A DNA stretch of 64,000 bases from positions 2,785,001 through 2,849,000 of the forward strand of contig NZ_CP126889.1 in the NCBI RefSeq assembly GCF_030246845.1, in the 5' to 3' direction. A model generated the notes under the pieces. The model searched no databases. It was not told the DNA's origin and saw only the letters and a program-made list of their open reading frames with translations. A program made the translations under genes and the position numbers. Positions 27,540 to 36,782 of this stretch are shown here, piece by piece (the stretch's first letter is position 1; each line of letters starts with the position of its first letter). Source of the DNA: Enhydrobacter sp. (lineage in GTDB: Bacteria > Pseudomonadota > Alphaproteobacteria > Reyranellales > Reyranellaceae).

Positions 27540-28006
27540 ATGGAGCTGGTGCCGATACTGCAGTCGATTGTGTTGTTGACGCCGGCAAACAGGTCGCCTG
27601 TTCTCGCGAAGAGGTGCTTCGGCTCCCGGTTCGCGACGCCGGTCGATGGAGGAGTGATATTTCCGGATGGACAGCCGGTATTTGGACCGACCAAGACGTT
27701 CCGTGGCATTGTCGCCTCGCTCCTGGTCACTGCTGCCGGCGCACCGGTAGTGGGGGTGAGGCCCGAAGGCGGCGTGCTGGCGGCCTCCGTGGCCATGGCC
27801 GGAGCCTGCGCCTCGTGGTCCATCTCGATTCCCAGTCGCTGTCTGGCATGGAGCGGGCCAAGGCGCTGCTCCAGTTTCCGTACTATCTCGCTGTCCGACA
27901 TCGGTTGCTCCGCTTCGATTGCAGAACTGGTTCGTGTGTGTACCGAATGCCCATGCTTGAACGTCCGCTCATCAAAGCGCGATGCCGCTGCATATGCCAG
28001 AAGTAA
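27540..28006 (+). pseudogene. CarS-like (CDP-archaeol synthase family) gene, probably frameshifted
   Basis: From ATG 27540, with GGGAGGGG six bases upstream, the frame reads MELVPILQSIVLLTPANRSP and then PVDGGVIFPDGQPVFGPTKT. This is the N-terminal half of the CDP-alcohol synthase family, CarS/DUF46. After about 27815 the similarity moves to another frame (SGMERAKALLQFPYY and YRMPMLERPL), suggesting an indel there. The original frame continues without family likeness to about 28064. A sequencing error is possible. The catalytic acidic motif expected after MAGACAS is not readable in either frame, so function is doubtful. Confidence 0.55.
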
Positions 28007-28092
28007 TGATGCTGGCCAACAGGCCCGGCCCGTGTTCACCGGAGGCGGTTGCGGACGGATGTGAGCCGGCGACGTTGCCTGCAGAAGGGCGA

Positions 28093-28106
28093 TTGATTTC
28101 GATCAA
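28093..28106. promoter_or_regulatory. Fnr/FixK-type box for the DUF3775 gene
   Basis: TTGATTTCGATCAA is an exact TTGAT-N4-ATCAA match. The predicted start is near 28141, 38 bases before ATG 28179. This would exclude the upstream candidate start codons at 28131 and 28140. Confidence 0.82.
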
Positions 28107-28178
28107 GGAGAGTCGCCCTCGGACGGACCATTGTTGACCATGCCCGAGCATAGGGCTGTCGAACCAGGGAAACCGACC

Positions 28179-28622
28179 ATGCGCAAAATAGCGGACCCCG
28201 CCGTCATTCCTGGCCCGCCACTGACGATCTCACCGGAAAAGGCTTGTTTCGTGATCGTCAAAGCGAGGGAGTTCGACGCCAAGGGTCCGGCGAGCGAGAC
28301 CGATCCGGGGTCGAATCCAGCCGACGACAACGAAGTGGAAGTGCTCGAGGAGCACGCCGACGATCCCGTCCAGGAAGAGCTGACATCGTTCATCGACGCC
28401 TTGTCGGAGGACGAGCAGATCGATCTTGTCGCTCTTGCGTGGCTCGGCCGGGATGGTGCCAACGCCTCTGACTGGCCGGAAGCCCGCAAGGAAGCGAGAC
28501 TTGCCCACAACGAACGTACCGCCAGTTATCTTCTCGGTATGCCGATGGTCGGTGACTTCATCGAGGAAGGGCTGTCGATGCTCGGGCACTCCTGCGAGGA
28601 CTACGAGATCGGGCGCTTGTGA
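28179..28622 (+). CDS. DUF3775-family protein
   Basis: 147 residues with the family blocks LTISPEKACFVIVKAREFD, EELTSFIDALSEDEQIDLVA and ERTASYLLGMPMVGDFIEEG. It is acidic and soluble, and function is unknown. The start at 28179 has AGGGAAA upstream and fits the promoter position. It is followed after about 100 bases by another Fnr/FixK box and a small gene. Confidence 0.85.
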   Translation: MRKIADPAVIPGPPLTISPEKACFVIVKAREFDAKGPASETDPGSNPADDNEVEVLEEHADDPVQEELTSFIDALSEDEQIDLVALAWLGRDGANASDWPEARKEARLAHNERTASYLLGMPMVGDFIEEGLSMLGHSCEDYEIGRL

Positions 28623-28681
28623 GGCCGTCGACAATGAGGTGCCCCAGCGGCCAGAAGCAATGCTTCACCCCGGCTCGAGAT

Positions 28682-28695
28682 TTGACCCAGGTCAA
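28682..28695. promoter_or_regulatory. Fnr/FixK-type box for the 91-residue gene
   Basis: TTGACCCAGGTCAA is an exact TTGAY-N4-RTCAA match. At -41.5 the start would be near 28730. This is later than ATG 28725 and one base before ATG 28731, so either the spacing differs here or the message is leaderless. Confidence 0.72.
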
Positions 28696-28724
28696 CACGG
28701 CGACCAAAGGCGAGGAGCCATAGA

Positions 28725-29000
28725 ATGATCATGTCCAGCACTTCAACTGGCCCGGGCGGCCGGCAAGTCGCCGGCCGCGAAGACCTCGAACGTATCCTGG
28801 GCGGTCTCGACGAGCCGAAACTCATCGACGTCCTGGAGTTGAAGCCTACGGTGGCCGATCTCGAGGCGGCAGCGATCTGCATGGCAGGCGATCATGACGT
28901 TCTGGCCAAGAGCGGCCACCATGTCTCCGCAGTCGCCGCGAAAATCATTGAAATCCTCACGGCGAATGACGAGGAGGAACCGCCATTGCCGAGAGCGTAG
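28725..29000 (+). CDS. Small hypothetical protein, 91 residues
   Basis: A glycine-rich start is followed by a compact helical part, GREDLERILGGLDEPKLIDV and then DLEAAAICMAGDHDVLAKSG. No family recognised. AGGAG lies six to ten bases before ATG 28725. A second in-frame ATG at 28731 would fit a leaderless message from the box at 28682. Convergent with the PRPP synthetase gene. Confidence 0.68.
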   Translation: MIMSSTSTGPGGRQVAGREDLERILGGLDEPKLIDVLELKPTVADLEAAAICMAGDHDVLAKSGHHVSAVAAKIIEILTANDEEEPPLPRA

Positions 29001-29055
29001 CAGCGCCGCGCGATCCGCCGCGGAGGATGACGAGTGGATCGGCTTTCGCCAGCGG

Positions 29056-30015
29056 TCAGATTGCGTCACGGCAGGATGAAATGGCTGCGGCCACCGCGTC
29101 GCTGGCATCGATGACCTCGACCCTCCTTGCTGCCGCGGCAGGGAGCCGAAAGAGGGGAACCGTATTGGTGACGGCAATGCCGTCCAGCACCCGCTCCGTG
29201 ACGAGCTCGGGGGAGCCCCCTATGAACAGGCCGTGCGCCGCCGCCGTGAGTACCTTCGTCGCGCCTGCGGCACGACATGCCTTCGCCGCCCGGACGAGGG
29301 TCCCGCCGGTACTGATGAGGTCGTCGACAATAACGGCGGCCTTGCCACGTACGTTACCGGACAGCAGGTCACCCGAGACCACGCCGCCGCTGCGGCTCTT
29401 TTCCATGAACGCCGAGCCCACCCCTTTCCCGATCAGGAGCTGAAGCTCCTGACGGAATCTTTCCTCGCGCTTGGCGCCGCCGGCATCGGGGGAAACGGCA
29501 ACGACGTCCTCGCCACGCAACAATGGGGCGAAATGCGCCGCCAGCAGCGGCGCACACTCGATGTGGATCGTCGGACACCGGAACGCATTCTCGAACGCCG
29601 CCATGTTGTGAACTTCGACCGCAATGACACGATCGATGCCGACCGCCTCGAACAAGGCGGCGACGTAGCGGGTGATGACGGGGTCGTTGGGCTTTGTTCT
29701 TCGGTCCTTCCGCGCGTAGCAGAGGTAGGGCGTCACGGCAGTGACGCCGGCGGCCCCTGCGTCCCTGAGGGCGCCACAGAAGAACAGCAGCCGGCAAAGC
29801 TTGTCGTTCGCGCTCTCGTCTTCGTCGCCGTAGAGAGAATGCAGCACAAAGGCATCATGACCACGTACGCTCTGGAGCGGTCGCGCCTTGTGTTCGCCAT
29901 CCTCGAAGCGACGCTCTTCGTGTGGAGCGATCGGCACGCCAAGTCGTTCGGCGACACGCTCTGCAAACGGCCGACTGCCCTGCAGCGCGAAGAAAGTCAT
30001 CGGACGGCTGTTCAT
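29056..30015 (-). CDS. prs: Ribose-phosphate pyrophosphokinase family protein
   Basis: 319 residues with the Prs fold: N-terminal FALQGSRPFAERVAERLG, PYLCYARKDR (the catalytic ARKDR loop), VEVHNMAAFENAF, and the PRPP-binding VIVDDLISTGGTL. Makes PRPP from ribose 5-phosphate and ATP. It overlaps the end of pncB by four bases, so it probably supplies PRPP to the nicotinate enzyme. It is divergent from housekeeping Prs (TDLH is replaced by VEVH), which suggests a specialised second copy. Confidence 0.88.
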   Translation of the reverse strand: MNSRPMTFFALQGSRPFAERVAERLGVPIAPHEERRFEDGEHKARPLQSVRGHDAFVLHSLYGDEDESANDKLCRLLFFCGALRDAGAAGVTAVTPYLCYARKDRRTKPNDPVITRYVAALFEAVGIDRVIAVEVHNMAAFENAFRCPTIHIECAPLLAAHFAPLLRGEDVVAVSPDAGGAKREERFRQELQLLIGKGVGSAFMEKSRSGGVVSGDLLSGNVRGKAAVIVDDLISTGGTLVRAAKACRAAGATKVLTAAAHGLFIGGSPELVTERVLDGIAVTNTVPLFRLPAAAARRVEVIDASDAVAAAISSCRDAI

Positions 30016-31349
30016 ATGTCCCTCCGCTGGCGATCCAGCTCCTCGGCAAGCCCGCGTATGCCGGCACTGATCCGGACCGGCACCCGGCCCGGCTCGAGCC
30101 TGCGCAATGCCGGAGGCAACCTGGCCAACGAGGCCGCCGCACGGCTGCGCGCCTTCGCCAGAGCGGGCAGTTCAGTTATGCGGCGTCCGTTCCGCATCAC
30201 CGGATGCAGAAGGGCCTCGCCTTCGACCGATTCGTCCGGCAGGGCGACGATATCGTCGGCGATGGTGCCGTCGCGATCGTAGCGTCGGTGCACTTGCTTC
30301 CGGCCCGGCCAGGTGGCCTTGCCCTCGCTGCGCTTGCGCCGGGCGCGAGAGGCGTACTCCTGCAGCTTGTAGGCGCAGTCGAGCGCCGGCGCATCGGACG
30401 AGGTCGTCAGGCTGGTGCCTACGCCGAATCCGTCGATCGGCGCACCATCGCGGCAAAGCGACAGCAGCGTCTGGTCGTCGAGCCCCCCGCTGGCGAATAT
30501 GCGCACGTCTTGCAGGCCGGCGGCGTCGAGGATGGCACGCACCGCACGGGCGTGGGCGGCGAGGTCACCGCTGTCGAGGCGCACCGCCGCGATGGCGATG
30601 CCTTCGGCGGAGAGGCGCGGCGCGAGTGCTGCCACGATGCGGGCGCCGCGCTCCGTGTCGTACGTATCGATCAGCAAGGTGAGGGCCTTCGGTCGCACGC
30701 GGGCGAACCGCTCGAAGGCGGTCGCCTCGTCGTCATGGGCCTGCACGAACGAATGTGCCATGGTCCCGAAGACGGGGATGCCAAAGTCGCGATTGGCAGC
30801 CATTGTCGCCGTGCCGGCGAAGCCCGCGAGGAAGCTTGCCCGCGCGGCCAACGTGCCCGCCTCGGCACCGTGTGCACGACGGAAGCCGAAATCGATCAAC
30901 TGTTTTCCGGGCGCCGCCAGGACCATGCGCGCCGCCGCCGATGCGATCACCGTCTGGAAGTGGATGAGGTTGATGAGCCGTGTTTCCACCAGTTGCGCCT
31001 CAGGAAGGGGCGCCGTCACCCGCAGCACCGGCTCGTCGGGAAAGAAGACCGTCCCTTCGGGCATTGCGTCGAGGTCCCCGGTAAATCGCAATTCCGCCAG
31101 GCTGTCGACAAAGCCGCTCGAGAACAGGCCCGAAGCGCGCAGCCAGTCGATCTCCTCGGCGGAATATCGCAGATCCTCGAGAAACAGGACGAGCTGCTCC
31201 AGTCCCGCTGCCAGAAGGAACCCGCGTGTCGGCGGCAGCTTGCGGACAAAGAACTCGAACACCGCAGTTTCGGTCATGCCGTGGGCCGAATAGGCTTCGA
31301 GCATGGAAAGCTGGTAGAGGTCGGTCAGCAGAAGGCCGTGGTCAAGCAT
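30012..31349 (-). CDS. pncB: Nicotinate phosphoribosyltransferase
   Basis: 445 residues. It starts MLDHGLLLTDLYQLSMLEAY, then FEFFVRKLPPTRGFLLAAGL, and later carries VRLDSGDLAAHAR and IFASGGLDD, all NAPRTase blocks. It converts nicotinate and PRPP to nicotinate mononucleotide for NAD salvage. ATG 31349 overlaps the upstream kinase-like stop by eight bases and starts at the family N-terminus; ATG 31376 is possible. Coupling with a PRPP synthetase gene makes a compact salvage unit. Confidence 0.92.
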   Translation of the reverse strand: MLDHGLLLTDLYQLSMLEAYSAHGMTETAVFEFFVRKLPPTRGFLLAAGLEQLVLFLEDLRYSAEEIDWLRASGLFSSGFVDSLAELRFTGDLDAMPEGTVFFPDEPVLRVTAPLPEAQLVETRLINLIHFQTVIASAAARMVLAAPGKQLIDFGFRRAHGAEAGTLAARASFLAGFAGTATMAANRDFGIPVFGTMAHSFVQAHDDEATAFERFARVRPKALTLLIDTYDTERGARIVAALAPRLSAEGIAIAAVRLDSGDLAAHARAVRAILDAAGLQDVRIFASGGLDDQTLLSLCRDGAPIDGFGVGTSLTTSSDAPALDCAYKLQEYASRARRKRSEGKATWPGRKQVHRRYDRDGTIADDIVALPDESVEGEALLHPVMRNGRRITELPALAKARSRAAASLARLPPALRRLEPGRVPVRISAGIRGLAEELDRQRRDI

Positions 31350-32418
31350 GGCTGGAACGGGGCCCGGTGCCGTCACCGCCGGCGGCGAGCGACCGGTTCA
31401 TCATATGCTCGAGCCGATCCGCGTTCGCCGTCGCCAGGGCAAGATAGGCGCCGGTCTGGCGGCGCCACTTGGCGGGCGTCCTCGGAGACGGCTCCAGCAG
31501 GTGTGCGATCGAGAGGCGCGCCCGCAAGGTCGCACGATAGCAACGATAGAATGCGAAGAGCTGGTCGGACGCCGTGTCCGGCAAGGCCATGCACAGCCGA
31601 CGCTCGATGTAGTCGCCGTATCCGGCGCCGCCCAGACGGGCGCACTCGATGGAGAGGAAGGCGATTTCATCCAGAGGGTCCACTTCGCGCAGTCGCTGAT
31701 TGAACTCGAGGCAATCGATGATGCGTACGGGAGGTCCAAGCCAGATGTGCTCGGGCCGCAGATCGCCATGACCGTCGACGATGCGACGACAGCGCTCGAC
31801 CAGCAGAGCCGATCTCTGATCCAGGAATCTCCTTTGGACCTGATGAAGCCGTCGCACCACGGGAGCCGCGAGATCCAGACGGTGATCGAGAAGGACGACC
31901 TCATTCTCCCGGAGGCTTCGACGCCATTGCGCCAGGAAAGTGTCCGGGGAAGGAGCGACCGAGCTGGCGCGCCGGTAGAATCGCGCAAGTACCTCGATCA
32001 GAGGGTCGAGCTGCCGTGTCGTCAGTCGTCGTTCCAGAAGGGCCCGCTCGAGAGTCTGGGAATCGTCCAGCCGGCACATGACCACAAGCCAGTCGACGAT
32101 CTCGCCCCGGCCGTCGATCGCGAGCTCGCCGCCCGAGCAGGTTATCGGGACGATCTTCTTGTAGACATCGGCGGCAAGTCGCCGGTTCAGCGTCAGTTCA
32201 GCGAGGCAATGATGATATCGCTTCTCGACAGACGAGAAATCGAGATACGCAAGGCGTACCGGCTTCTTCAGCTTGTAGACATCCTGGCCGACAAGGAAAA
32301 CCCACGACATATGAGTCTCCCGGCACTCGACCTGCTCGTCCCGCAAGCCATAGGCGGACGCCCGGCTGAGGAAAGCGACCTTATGCGCGAGCGAGATGGG
32401 GATCGTGAGACCGTCCAT
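31342..32418 (-). CDS. Aminoglycoside-phosphotransferase-fold kinase-like protein
   Basis: 358 residues. VECRETHMSWVFLVGQDVYKLKKPV has the kinase lysine region, and VDGHGDLRPEHIWL is the catalytic loop (HGD). This matches the N-terminal half of bacterial proteins that fuse an APH-like kinase to a P-loop kinase; the second half is missing here. Substrate unknown. It is first in the run kinase-pncB-prs, with a Fnr/FixK box 96 bases upstream of the ATG. Confidence 0.82.
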   Translation of the reverse strand: MDGLTIPISLAHKVAFLSRASAYGLRDEQVECRETHMSWVFLVGQDVYKLKKPVRLAYLDFSSVEKRYHHCLAELTLNRRLAADVYKKIVPITCSGGELAIDGRGEIVDWLVVMCRLDDSQTLERALLERRLTTRQLDPLIEVLARFYRRASSVAPSPDTFLAQWRRSLRENEVVLLDHRLDLAAPVVRRLHQVQRRFLDQRSALLVERCRRIVDGHGDLRPEHIWLGPPVRIIDCLEFNQRLREVDPLDEIAFLSIECARLGGAGYGDYIERRLCMALPDTASDQLFAFYRCYRATLRARLSIAHLLEPSPRTPAKWRRQTGAYLALATANADRLEHMMNRSLAAGGDGTGPRSSHA

Positions 32419-32513
32419 GGCAAGGGATGACCTTCGGGGAGCAGGGCGACATGGAACGCCGGCGATTTCCTCACGGATAGTCTACTGGATACATCCCGCG
32501 AGCCGACGGCCGA

Positions 32514-32527
32514 TTGACTTGCATCAA
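32514..32527. promoter_or_regulatory. Fnr/FixK-type box for the NAD-salvage operon
   Basis: TTGACTTGCATCAA is an exact TTGAY-N4-RTCAA match, identical to the box at 47487. The predicted leftward start is near 32479, 61 bases before the kinase-like ATG at 32418. Confidence 0.78.
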
Positions 32528-32580
32528 GCAGATGTGGAGGGGCCGACCAACCTCGTCCCCGGGGATGAGCGACCAGGGCG

Positions 32581-33231
32581 TCAGGTCGTGGCAGGCTGGG
32601 CGGCGGCGAGAATGTCGACGACCTCCTGATCGGAAACCTGCCGGAAGTCGTCATAGAATTCGCCAACGGAACCAAACCAATCCGGGCTGGTGAGGCAAAT
32701 GACGGCATCGGCTTCGCCGTGGAGAGAGTCGAGCGTGCTTGGGGGCGCTGTCGGGACCGCAAGCACCAGCCCGGCCGGCTCGCGGCTCCGAACGGCCTGC
32801 AGGGCGGCGCGCATCGTGGCACCCGTCGCAATGCCGTCGTCGACGACGATCGCCGTGCGACCCCGCAGATCCGTGGGCGCGCGATTGCCGAGATAGCGCT
32901 GATGGCGGCGTTCGATCTCGGCAGTTTCGCGGGCACAGATCTCGTTGAACTCGAGCGGCGTGGCGCCTGTCGCCGAGATGACCGCCTCGTTGCGCACGAT
33001 GATTGGACGATGGCCGTCGGCGACGGCGCCCAAAGCCACTTCGGGCTGGCCAGGTGCACCGATCTTGCGGACCAACATGATGTCCAGCGGCGCGCCAAGT
33101 GCCTTCGCCACTTCGGCCGCAACAGGAACGCCCCCTCGCGGAAGCGCAAGAACGACGAGCTTCCTGTCACGGTATCCGGAAAGCGCCGCGGCTAGGCGCC
33201 GGCCGGCCTCGGTTCGATCACGGAAGCGCAT
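32581..33231 (-). CDS. Type I phosphoribosyltransferase-fold protein
   Basis: 216 residues with ALPRGGVPVAAEVAKALGAP, MLVRKIGAPGQPE and the PRPP loop AIVVDDGIATGATM. It matches the stand-alone family of predicted phosphoribosyltransferases with unknown base substrate, often found in stress regulons. It lies 42 bases after groEL on the same strand and probably shares its mRNA. Confidence 0.88.
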   Translation of the reverse strand: MRFRDRTEAGRRLAAALSGYRDRKLVVLALPRGGVPVAAEVAKALGAPLDIMLVRKIGAPGQPEVALGAVADGHRPIIVRNEAVISATGATPLEFNEICARETAEIERRHQRYLGNRAPTDLRGRTAIVVDDGIATGATMRAALQAVRSREPAGLVLAVPTAPPSTLDSLHGEADAVICLTSPDWFGSVGEFYDDFRQVSDQEVVDILAAAQPATT

Positions 33232-33273
33232 TGCTCGTTCCTTACGATGCGGGGTGGCCCCATGGCGTCATCG

Positions 33274-34902
33274 TCAAACAGCAGCCAGGTCCGCTTCACG
33301 CGCTGCACCATCCTTTCTCGGCTCTTCGATCTCGGTCATTGTGGCTTCGCTCAGGAGCAGGACGCTGGCCACCGAGACGGCATTCTCCAAGGCAATTCGC
33401 ACAACCTTCGTCGGATCGATGATGCCCGCTTCAACGAGATCGACATACTGCTTGCGGGCGGCATCGAAGCCGTAGGCGCCTTTGCCGTCCAGCATGCGGG
33501 CGACGACCACCCCGCCATCGACGGAGGAATTCTCGGCGATCTGTCGCGCCGGCGCTTCGAGCGCGCGTTTCAGCACCTGGATCCCGGTACGCTCGTCGCC
33601 GTCGGCTTCGGCTTCTTCGGCCGCTACAGCGTCGATGCAGCGCAGCAGGGCGAGCCCACCGCCAGGTACGATGCCTTCGGCGACCGCGGCCTTTGTGGCG
33701 CTGATGGCGTCGTCGAGGGCTTCCTTCTTGGCCTTCATCTCGGCCTCGGCCGGTGCACCGACCTTGATGACGGCCACGCCTCCGCAGAGCTTGGCGAGAC
33801 GTTCGCGCAACTTCTCCTTGTCGTAGTCGCTCGTTGAAAGTTCGATCTCGCGGCGGATGGCGTTGGCCCGATTCCGGATCGCGGCCTTGTCGCCCATCCC
33901 GCCGATGATGGTCGTGCGATCCTTGTCCACGACGACCCGCTTGGCGTGCCCCAGTTCGGCCGAGGTTGCGCTCTCGAGCTTCAGGCCGATCTCCTCGGAG
34001 ATGACCTGGCCTCCCGTCAGGATCGCGATATCCTCCAGCATGGCCTTGCGGCGATCGCCAAAGCCGGGTGCCTTGACGGCACAGCTCTTCAACGCGCCGC
34101 GAAGCTGGTTGATGATCAGCGTTGCCAGAGCCTCTCCCTCCACGTCCTCGGCGACAACCAGCAGGGGCTGCGCCGACTTCGCGATCTGCTCGAGCAAGGG
34201 CACCATGTCCTTGAGGGCGGCCATCTTGCGATCGACCAGCAGGACGAGCGCGTCCTCCAGCACGGCCTCCATCTTCTCCGGATTGGTGATGAAGTAGGGC
34301 GAGATGAAGCCCCGGTCGAACTGCAGACCCTCGACCACCTCGAGAATCGTTTCCGTCGTCTTCGATTCCTCGACGGTGATCACCCCGTCGTCGCCCACCT
34401 TTTCCATTGCGTCCGCCACGAGCTCGCCGATGGCCGCGTCGTTGTGCGCCGAGATGGTGGCAACCTGGGCCTTCTCCTTGCGGGTCTTCACCGGCTGCGA
34501 CATCGCCTTGAGCGCCTTCACGGTGACATTGGTGGCTCGATCGAGGCCGCGCTTCAGGTCGATGGCGCTCGCGCCGGCGACGACGTTGCGCACGCCGTCC
34601 GCGAAGATGGCATGGGCAAGGATGGTGGACCCGGAGGTGCCGTCGCCGACGATCTCGCCGGTGCGCTCGGCGGCCTGGCGAAGCATCTGGGCACCGAGGT
34701 TCTCCTCGGGATCCTTGAGCTCGAACTCCTTGGCGATGGTGACCCCATCGTTGCAGACCAGCGGCGAGCCCCACTTCTTCTGGATGAGCACGGATTTCGA
34801 TTTCGGGCCGAGCGTGACACGTATGGCATCGACGAGCTGCGTCGCGCCGCGCAAGACCTTCTCGCGCGCCGCCGACTGGAACATCACATGCTTGTAGGCC
34901 AT
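33274..34902 (-). CDS. groEL: Divergent GroEL-type chaperonin, no adjacent groES
   Basis: 542 residues, full-length Cpn60. [20 protein letters not shown] and the apical and equatorial blocks are intact. The nucleotide loop reads GDGTSGST at 86-93 in place of GDGTTTAT. The C-terminus ends [10 protein letters not shown] without the GGM tail that lines the cavity floor in housekeeping GroEL. No groES is next to it. It is probably a stress-specific paralog. Start fixed by GAGG eight bases before the ATG. The Fnr/FixK-like box at 34956 predicts a 19-base leader. Confidence 0.92.
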   Translation of the reverse strand: MAYKHVMFQSAAREKVLRGATQLVDAIRVTLGPKSKSVLIQKKWGSPLVCNDGVTIAKEFELKDPEENLGAQMLRQAAERTGEIVGDGTSGSTILAHAIFADGVRNVVAGASAIDLKRGLDRATNVTVKALKAMSQPVKTRKEKAQVATISAHNDAAIGELVADAMEKVGDDGVITVEESKTTETILEVVEGLQFDRGFISPYFITNPEKMEAVLEDALVLLVDRKMAALKDMVPLLEQIAKSAQPLLVVAEDVEGEALATLIINQLRGALKSCAVKAPGFGDRRKAMLEDIAILTGGQVISEEIGLKLESATSAELGHAKRVVVDKDRTTIIGGMGDKAAIRNRANAIRREIELSTSDYDKEKLRERLAKLCGGVAVIKVGAPAEAEMKAKKEALDDAISATKAAVAEGIVPGGGLALLRCIDAVAAEEAEADGDERTGIQVLKRALEAPARQIAENSSVDGGVVVARMLDGKGAYGFDAARKQYVDLVEAGIIDPTKVVRIALENAVSVASVLLLSEATMTEIEEPRKDGAAREADLAAV

Positions 34903-34955
34903 GGGGAACCTCTCATAAGGCTGCGCGCAGCCTACTGGACGCTCCGCGTCGCGAC

Positions 34956-34969
34956 GTGATCTATGTCAA
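34956..34969. promoter_or_regulatory. Fnr/FixK-type box (one mismatch) for groEL
   Basis: GTGATCTATGTCAA differs only in the first base. It overlaps the pfkB stop codon. The predicted leftward start is near 34921, 19 bases before the groEL ATG, the same spacing as the stronger sites. Confidence 0.6.
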
Positions 34970-35878
34970 GAGAGCCTCGACCTCCTCGCGGCGGACCTGG
35001 GCCGTGCCGACACCGCGAACGGCGGCGGCACCGCAGGCAAGGGCCAGGCGCAACGCGTCCTCGGGCGGCCTTTGCTCGGCCAGCCCGAGGATCAGCCCGG
35101 CAAGAAAGCTGTCTCCAGCGCCGACGCCGGTGCGCTGGGAAACACCGATCGCCGGGCGATGCACGACCCGATCCGTCATGGCGAGGATCGCTCCGTCGGC
35201 TCCAAGGGTGAGCGCAATCATCTGGGCCGCGCCCGCCTCCACCAGGCGCTTCGCTTGTTCCATTTGGGAAGGGAGGTCACGCACTTTTCGACCGACGATC
35301 GCTTCCAGTTCCGTCAGGCTTGGCTTCAGCAAATGGACGCCGCGCTGCAGCGACGCCGTAAGGGCGGCTCCAGATGTGTCCAGCGCGAACCTGGCGCCTC
35401 TAGCCGCGGCAATGCCAGCCGCCTTTCCGTAGAAGTCGGCGGGCACACCCGGGGGCAGGCTTCCACTCGCCACCAGCCAGTCGGCATCGGCCGCCGCCAC
35501 CGCTTCGAGAATGTTCGCACAGTCCGACGAAGTCAGCTCGGGGCCCCGCGGCACGAAGCGGTATTCCAGGCCGCTCGACTGATCGTGCACGGTGACGCTG
35601 ATCCGGCACGCACCCTGAATCCGGACGGCTCGCCATGGCACTTTTTCTGCCGTCAGCATCTCCTCGACGAATCGGCCGGTTACGCCACCGGAAGCAAGAA
35701 GAGCAAGTGCGTTCCCGCCCAGTGCCGTCACGACCCGCGCCACGTTGATTCCGCCGCCACCCGGGTCGTAACGCTCACCGAATGTGCGGACCTTGTGGCC
35801 GGGCTGCACGGACGCGGCTTGAGCGGCCAGGTCGACGGCGGGATTGACGGTAAGCGTTGTGATCCGCACGGCCATCAC
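34961..35878 (-). CDS. pfkB: PfkB-family hexose-phosphate kinase (phosphofructokinase type)
   Basis: 305 residues. [19 protein letters not shown] and the catalytic anion-hole motif [13 protein letters not shown], with its Asp, identify the 1-phosphofructokinase/6-phosphofructokinase branch. [14 protein letters not shown] is also typical. It phosphorylates fructose phosphates and would permit Embden-Meyerhof glycolysis in a group that often lacks PfkA. ATG 35878 has a second Met following. The Fnr/FixK-like box at 35968 is 90 bases upstream. Confidence 0.9.
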   Translation of the reverse strand: MMAVRITTLTVNPAVDLAAQAASVQPGHKVRTFGERYDPGGGGINVARVVTALGGNALALLASGGVTGRFVEEMLTAEKVPWRAVRIQGACRISVTVHDQSSGLEYRFVPRGPELTSSDCANILEAVAAADADWLVASGSLPPGVPADFYGKAAGIAAARGARFALDTSGAALTASLQRGVHLLKPSLTELEAIVGRKVRDLPSQMEQAKRLVEAGAAQMIALTLGADGAILAMTDRVVHRPAIGVSQRTGVGAGDSFLAGLILGLAEQRPPEDALRLALACGAAAVRGVGTAQVRREEVEALLT

Positions 35879-35967
35879 ATCCCATCCGCAATCGGCCAGC
35901 GCGCGAGATCAACGCACCGTCCGTGAACAATCATGTGGTCAAAATGGACTATTCCGTGCCAGGGGCA

Positions 35968-35981
35968 TTGATCTGAATCAC
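35968..35981. promoter_or_regulatory. Fnr/FixK-type box (one mismatch), bidirectional
   Basis: TTGATCTGAATCAC differs only in the last base. It lies between divergent pfkB and the exported-protein gene. Leftward start near 35933 (55-base leader). Rightward start near 36016, only 12 bases before ATG 36028 and inside its ribosome site, so rightward use is less sure. Confidence 0.65.
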
Positions 35982-36027
35982 GGCACTCGGACGTCCTTCG
36001 CGCTTTGTTGGAGCTGGAGGACGACCC

Positions 36028-36708
36028 ATGAAGAATATCAGAAGTCGTCGGCATCGCGTCCTTTATTGCCACTTTGTCGGGTTGCTCGTTCTCGCCCTTG
36101 GCCTTGCGGCTCAAGTACCGGCTGACGGGACGGCGCCCGTGTCCAGAGGGTGGGAGGTCGAGCGGAACGTCGAAGAGCCCAGCTATGCCCGGATCGAGCC
36201 GACCGAGAGCAACCTCAATATAGATGCCCTTGTCCTGACGTGTGCGCTCACCCGGGACGCGACGATCCTGCAGCTGGAGCTCTATCTGTCCACCGAGGGT
36301 CCGCTCATGCCAGAAGGCGTCGACGCCAGCCAATTGAGGCCCGACCCGCGAGCCATGGTCGTGATCGATGGTCGAAGCCATCCGACGACAATGTTCTTCG
36401 CCGACGACCACGTCGTCGTGGCGGACTCCGTCACTGATCGGATGCCCTCACTGTCCCGGGCGCTGGTTGACGCCATTCAAGATGGCAAGAACATGGTCCT
36501 GCGTTTCGACCTCGCGCAGAAGGCCCCTGGGCAGCCATCCGGTTTTGATGGCCTCGCCAGGTTCGACCTTCAGGCCAGCGAGGGCGGCGCTGCCATAGCA
36601 GCAGTCCGCCGCTGCGTCAGGTCCCATACGGGCCCGCTCTCGAAGATGGAAAGTCACGGAGCATCGGATGCCGCCGGGCCAGCCGACCGAGAGCGCCCGC
36701 CACGGTAG
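36028..36708 (+). CDS. Exported hypothetical protein, 226 residues
   Basis: A basic N-terminus followed by a hydrophobic core (VGLLVLALGLAAQVPADG) looks like a signal peptide, so the product should be periplasmic. The mature part is beta-rich, with SNLNIDALVLTCALTR and a later single Cys (VRRCVRS), which could form a disulfide. No family recognised. GGAGGACGA precedes the ATG. It precedes the hibernation-factor gene, but that has its own promoter box. Confidence 0.75.
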   Translation: MKNIRSRRHRVLYCHFVGLLVLALGLAAQVPADGTAPVSRGWEVERNVEEPSYARIEPTESNLNIDALVLTCALTRDATILQLELYLSTEGPLMPEGVDASQLRPDPRAMVVIDGRSHPTTMFFADDHVVVADSVTDRMPSLSRALVDAIQDGKNMVLRFDLAQKAPGQPSGFDGLARFDLQASEGGAAIAAVRRCVRSHTGPLSKMESHGASDAAGPADRERPPR

Positions 36709-36715
36709 ATCGACG

Positions 36716-36729
36716 TTGACCTGGCTCAA
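36716..36729. promoter_or_regulatory. Fnr/FixK-type box (one mismatch) for the hibernation factor
   Basis: TTGACCTGGCTCAA has C in place of R in the right half. The predicted start is near 36764, 19 bases before ATG 36783, with GTGGAGGG between. Confidence 0.7.
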
Positions 36730-36782
36730 TGTCGATCTGTCGTTTCGGGTCAAATCTTGCAAAGTATTGTGGAGGGAATCTC

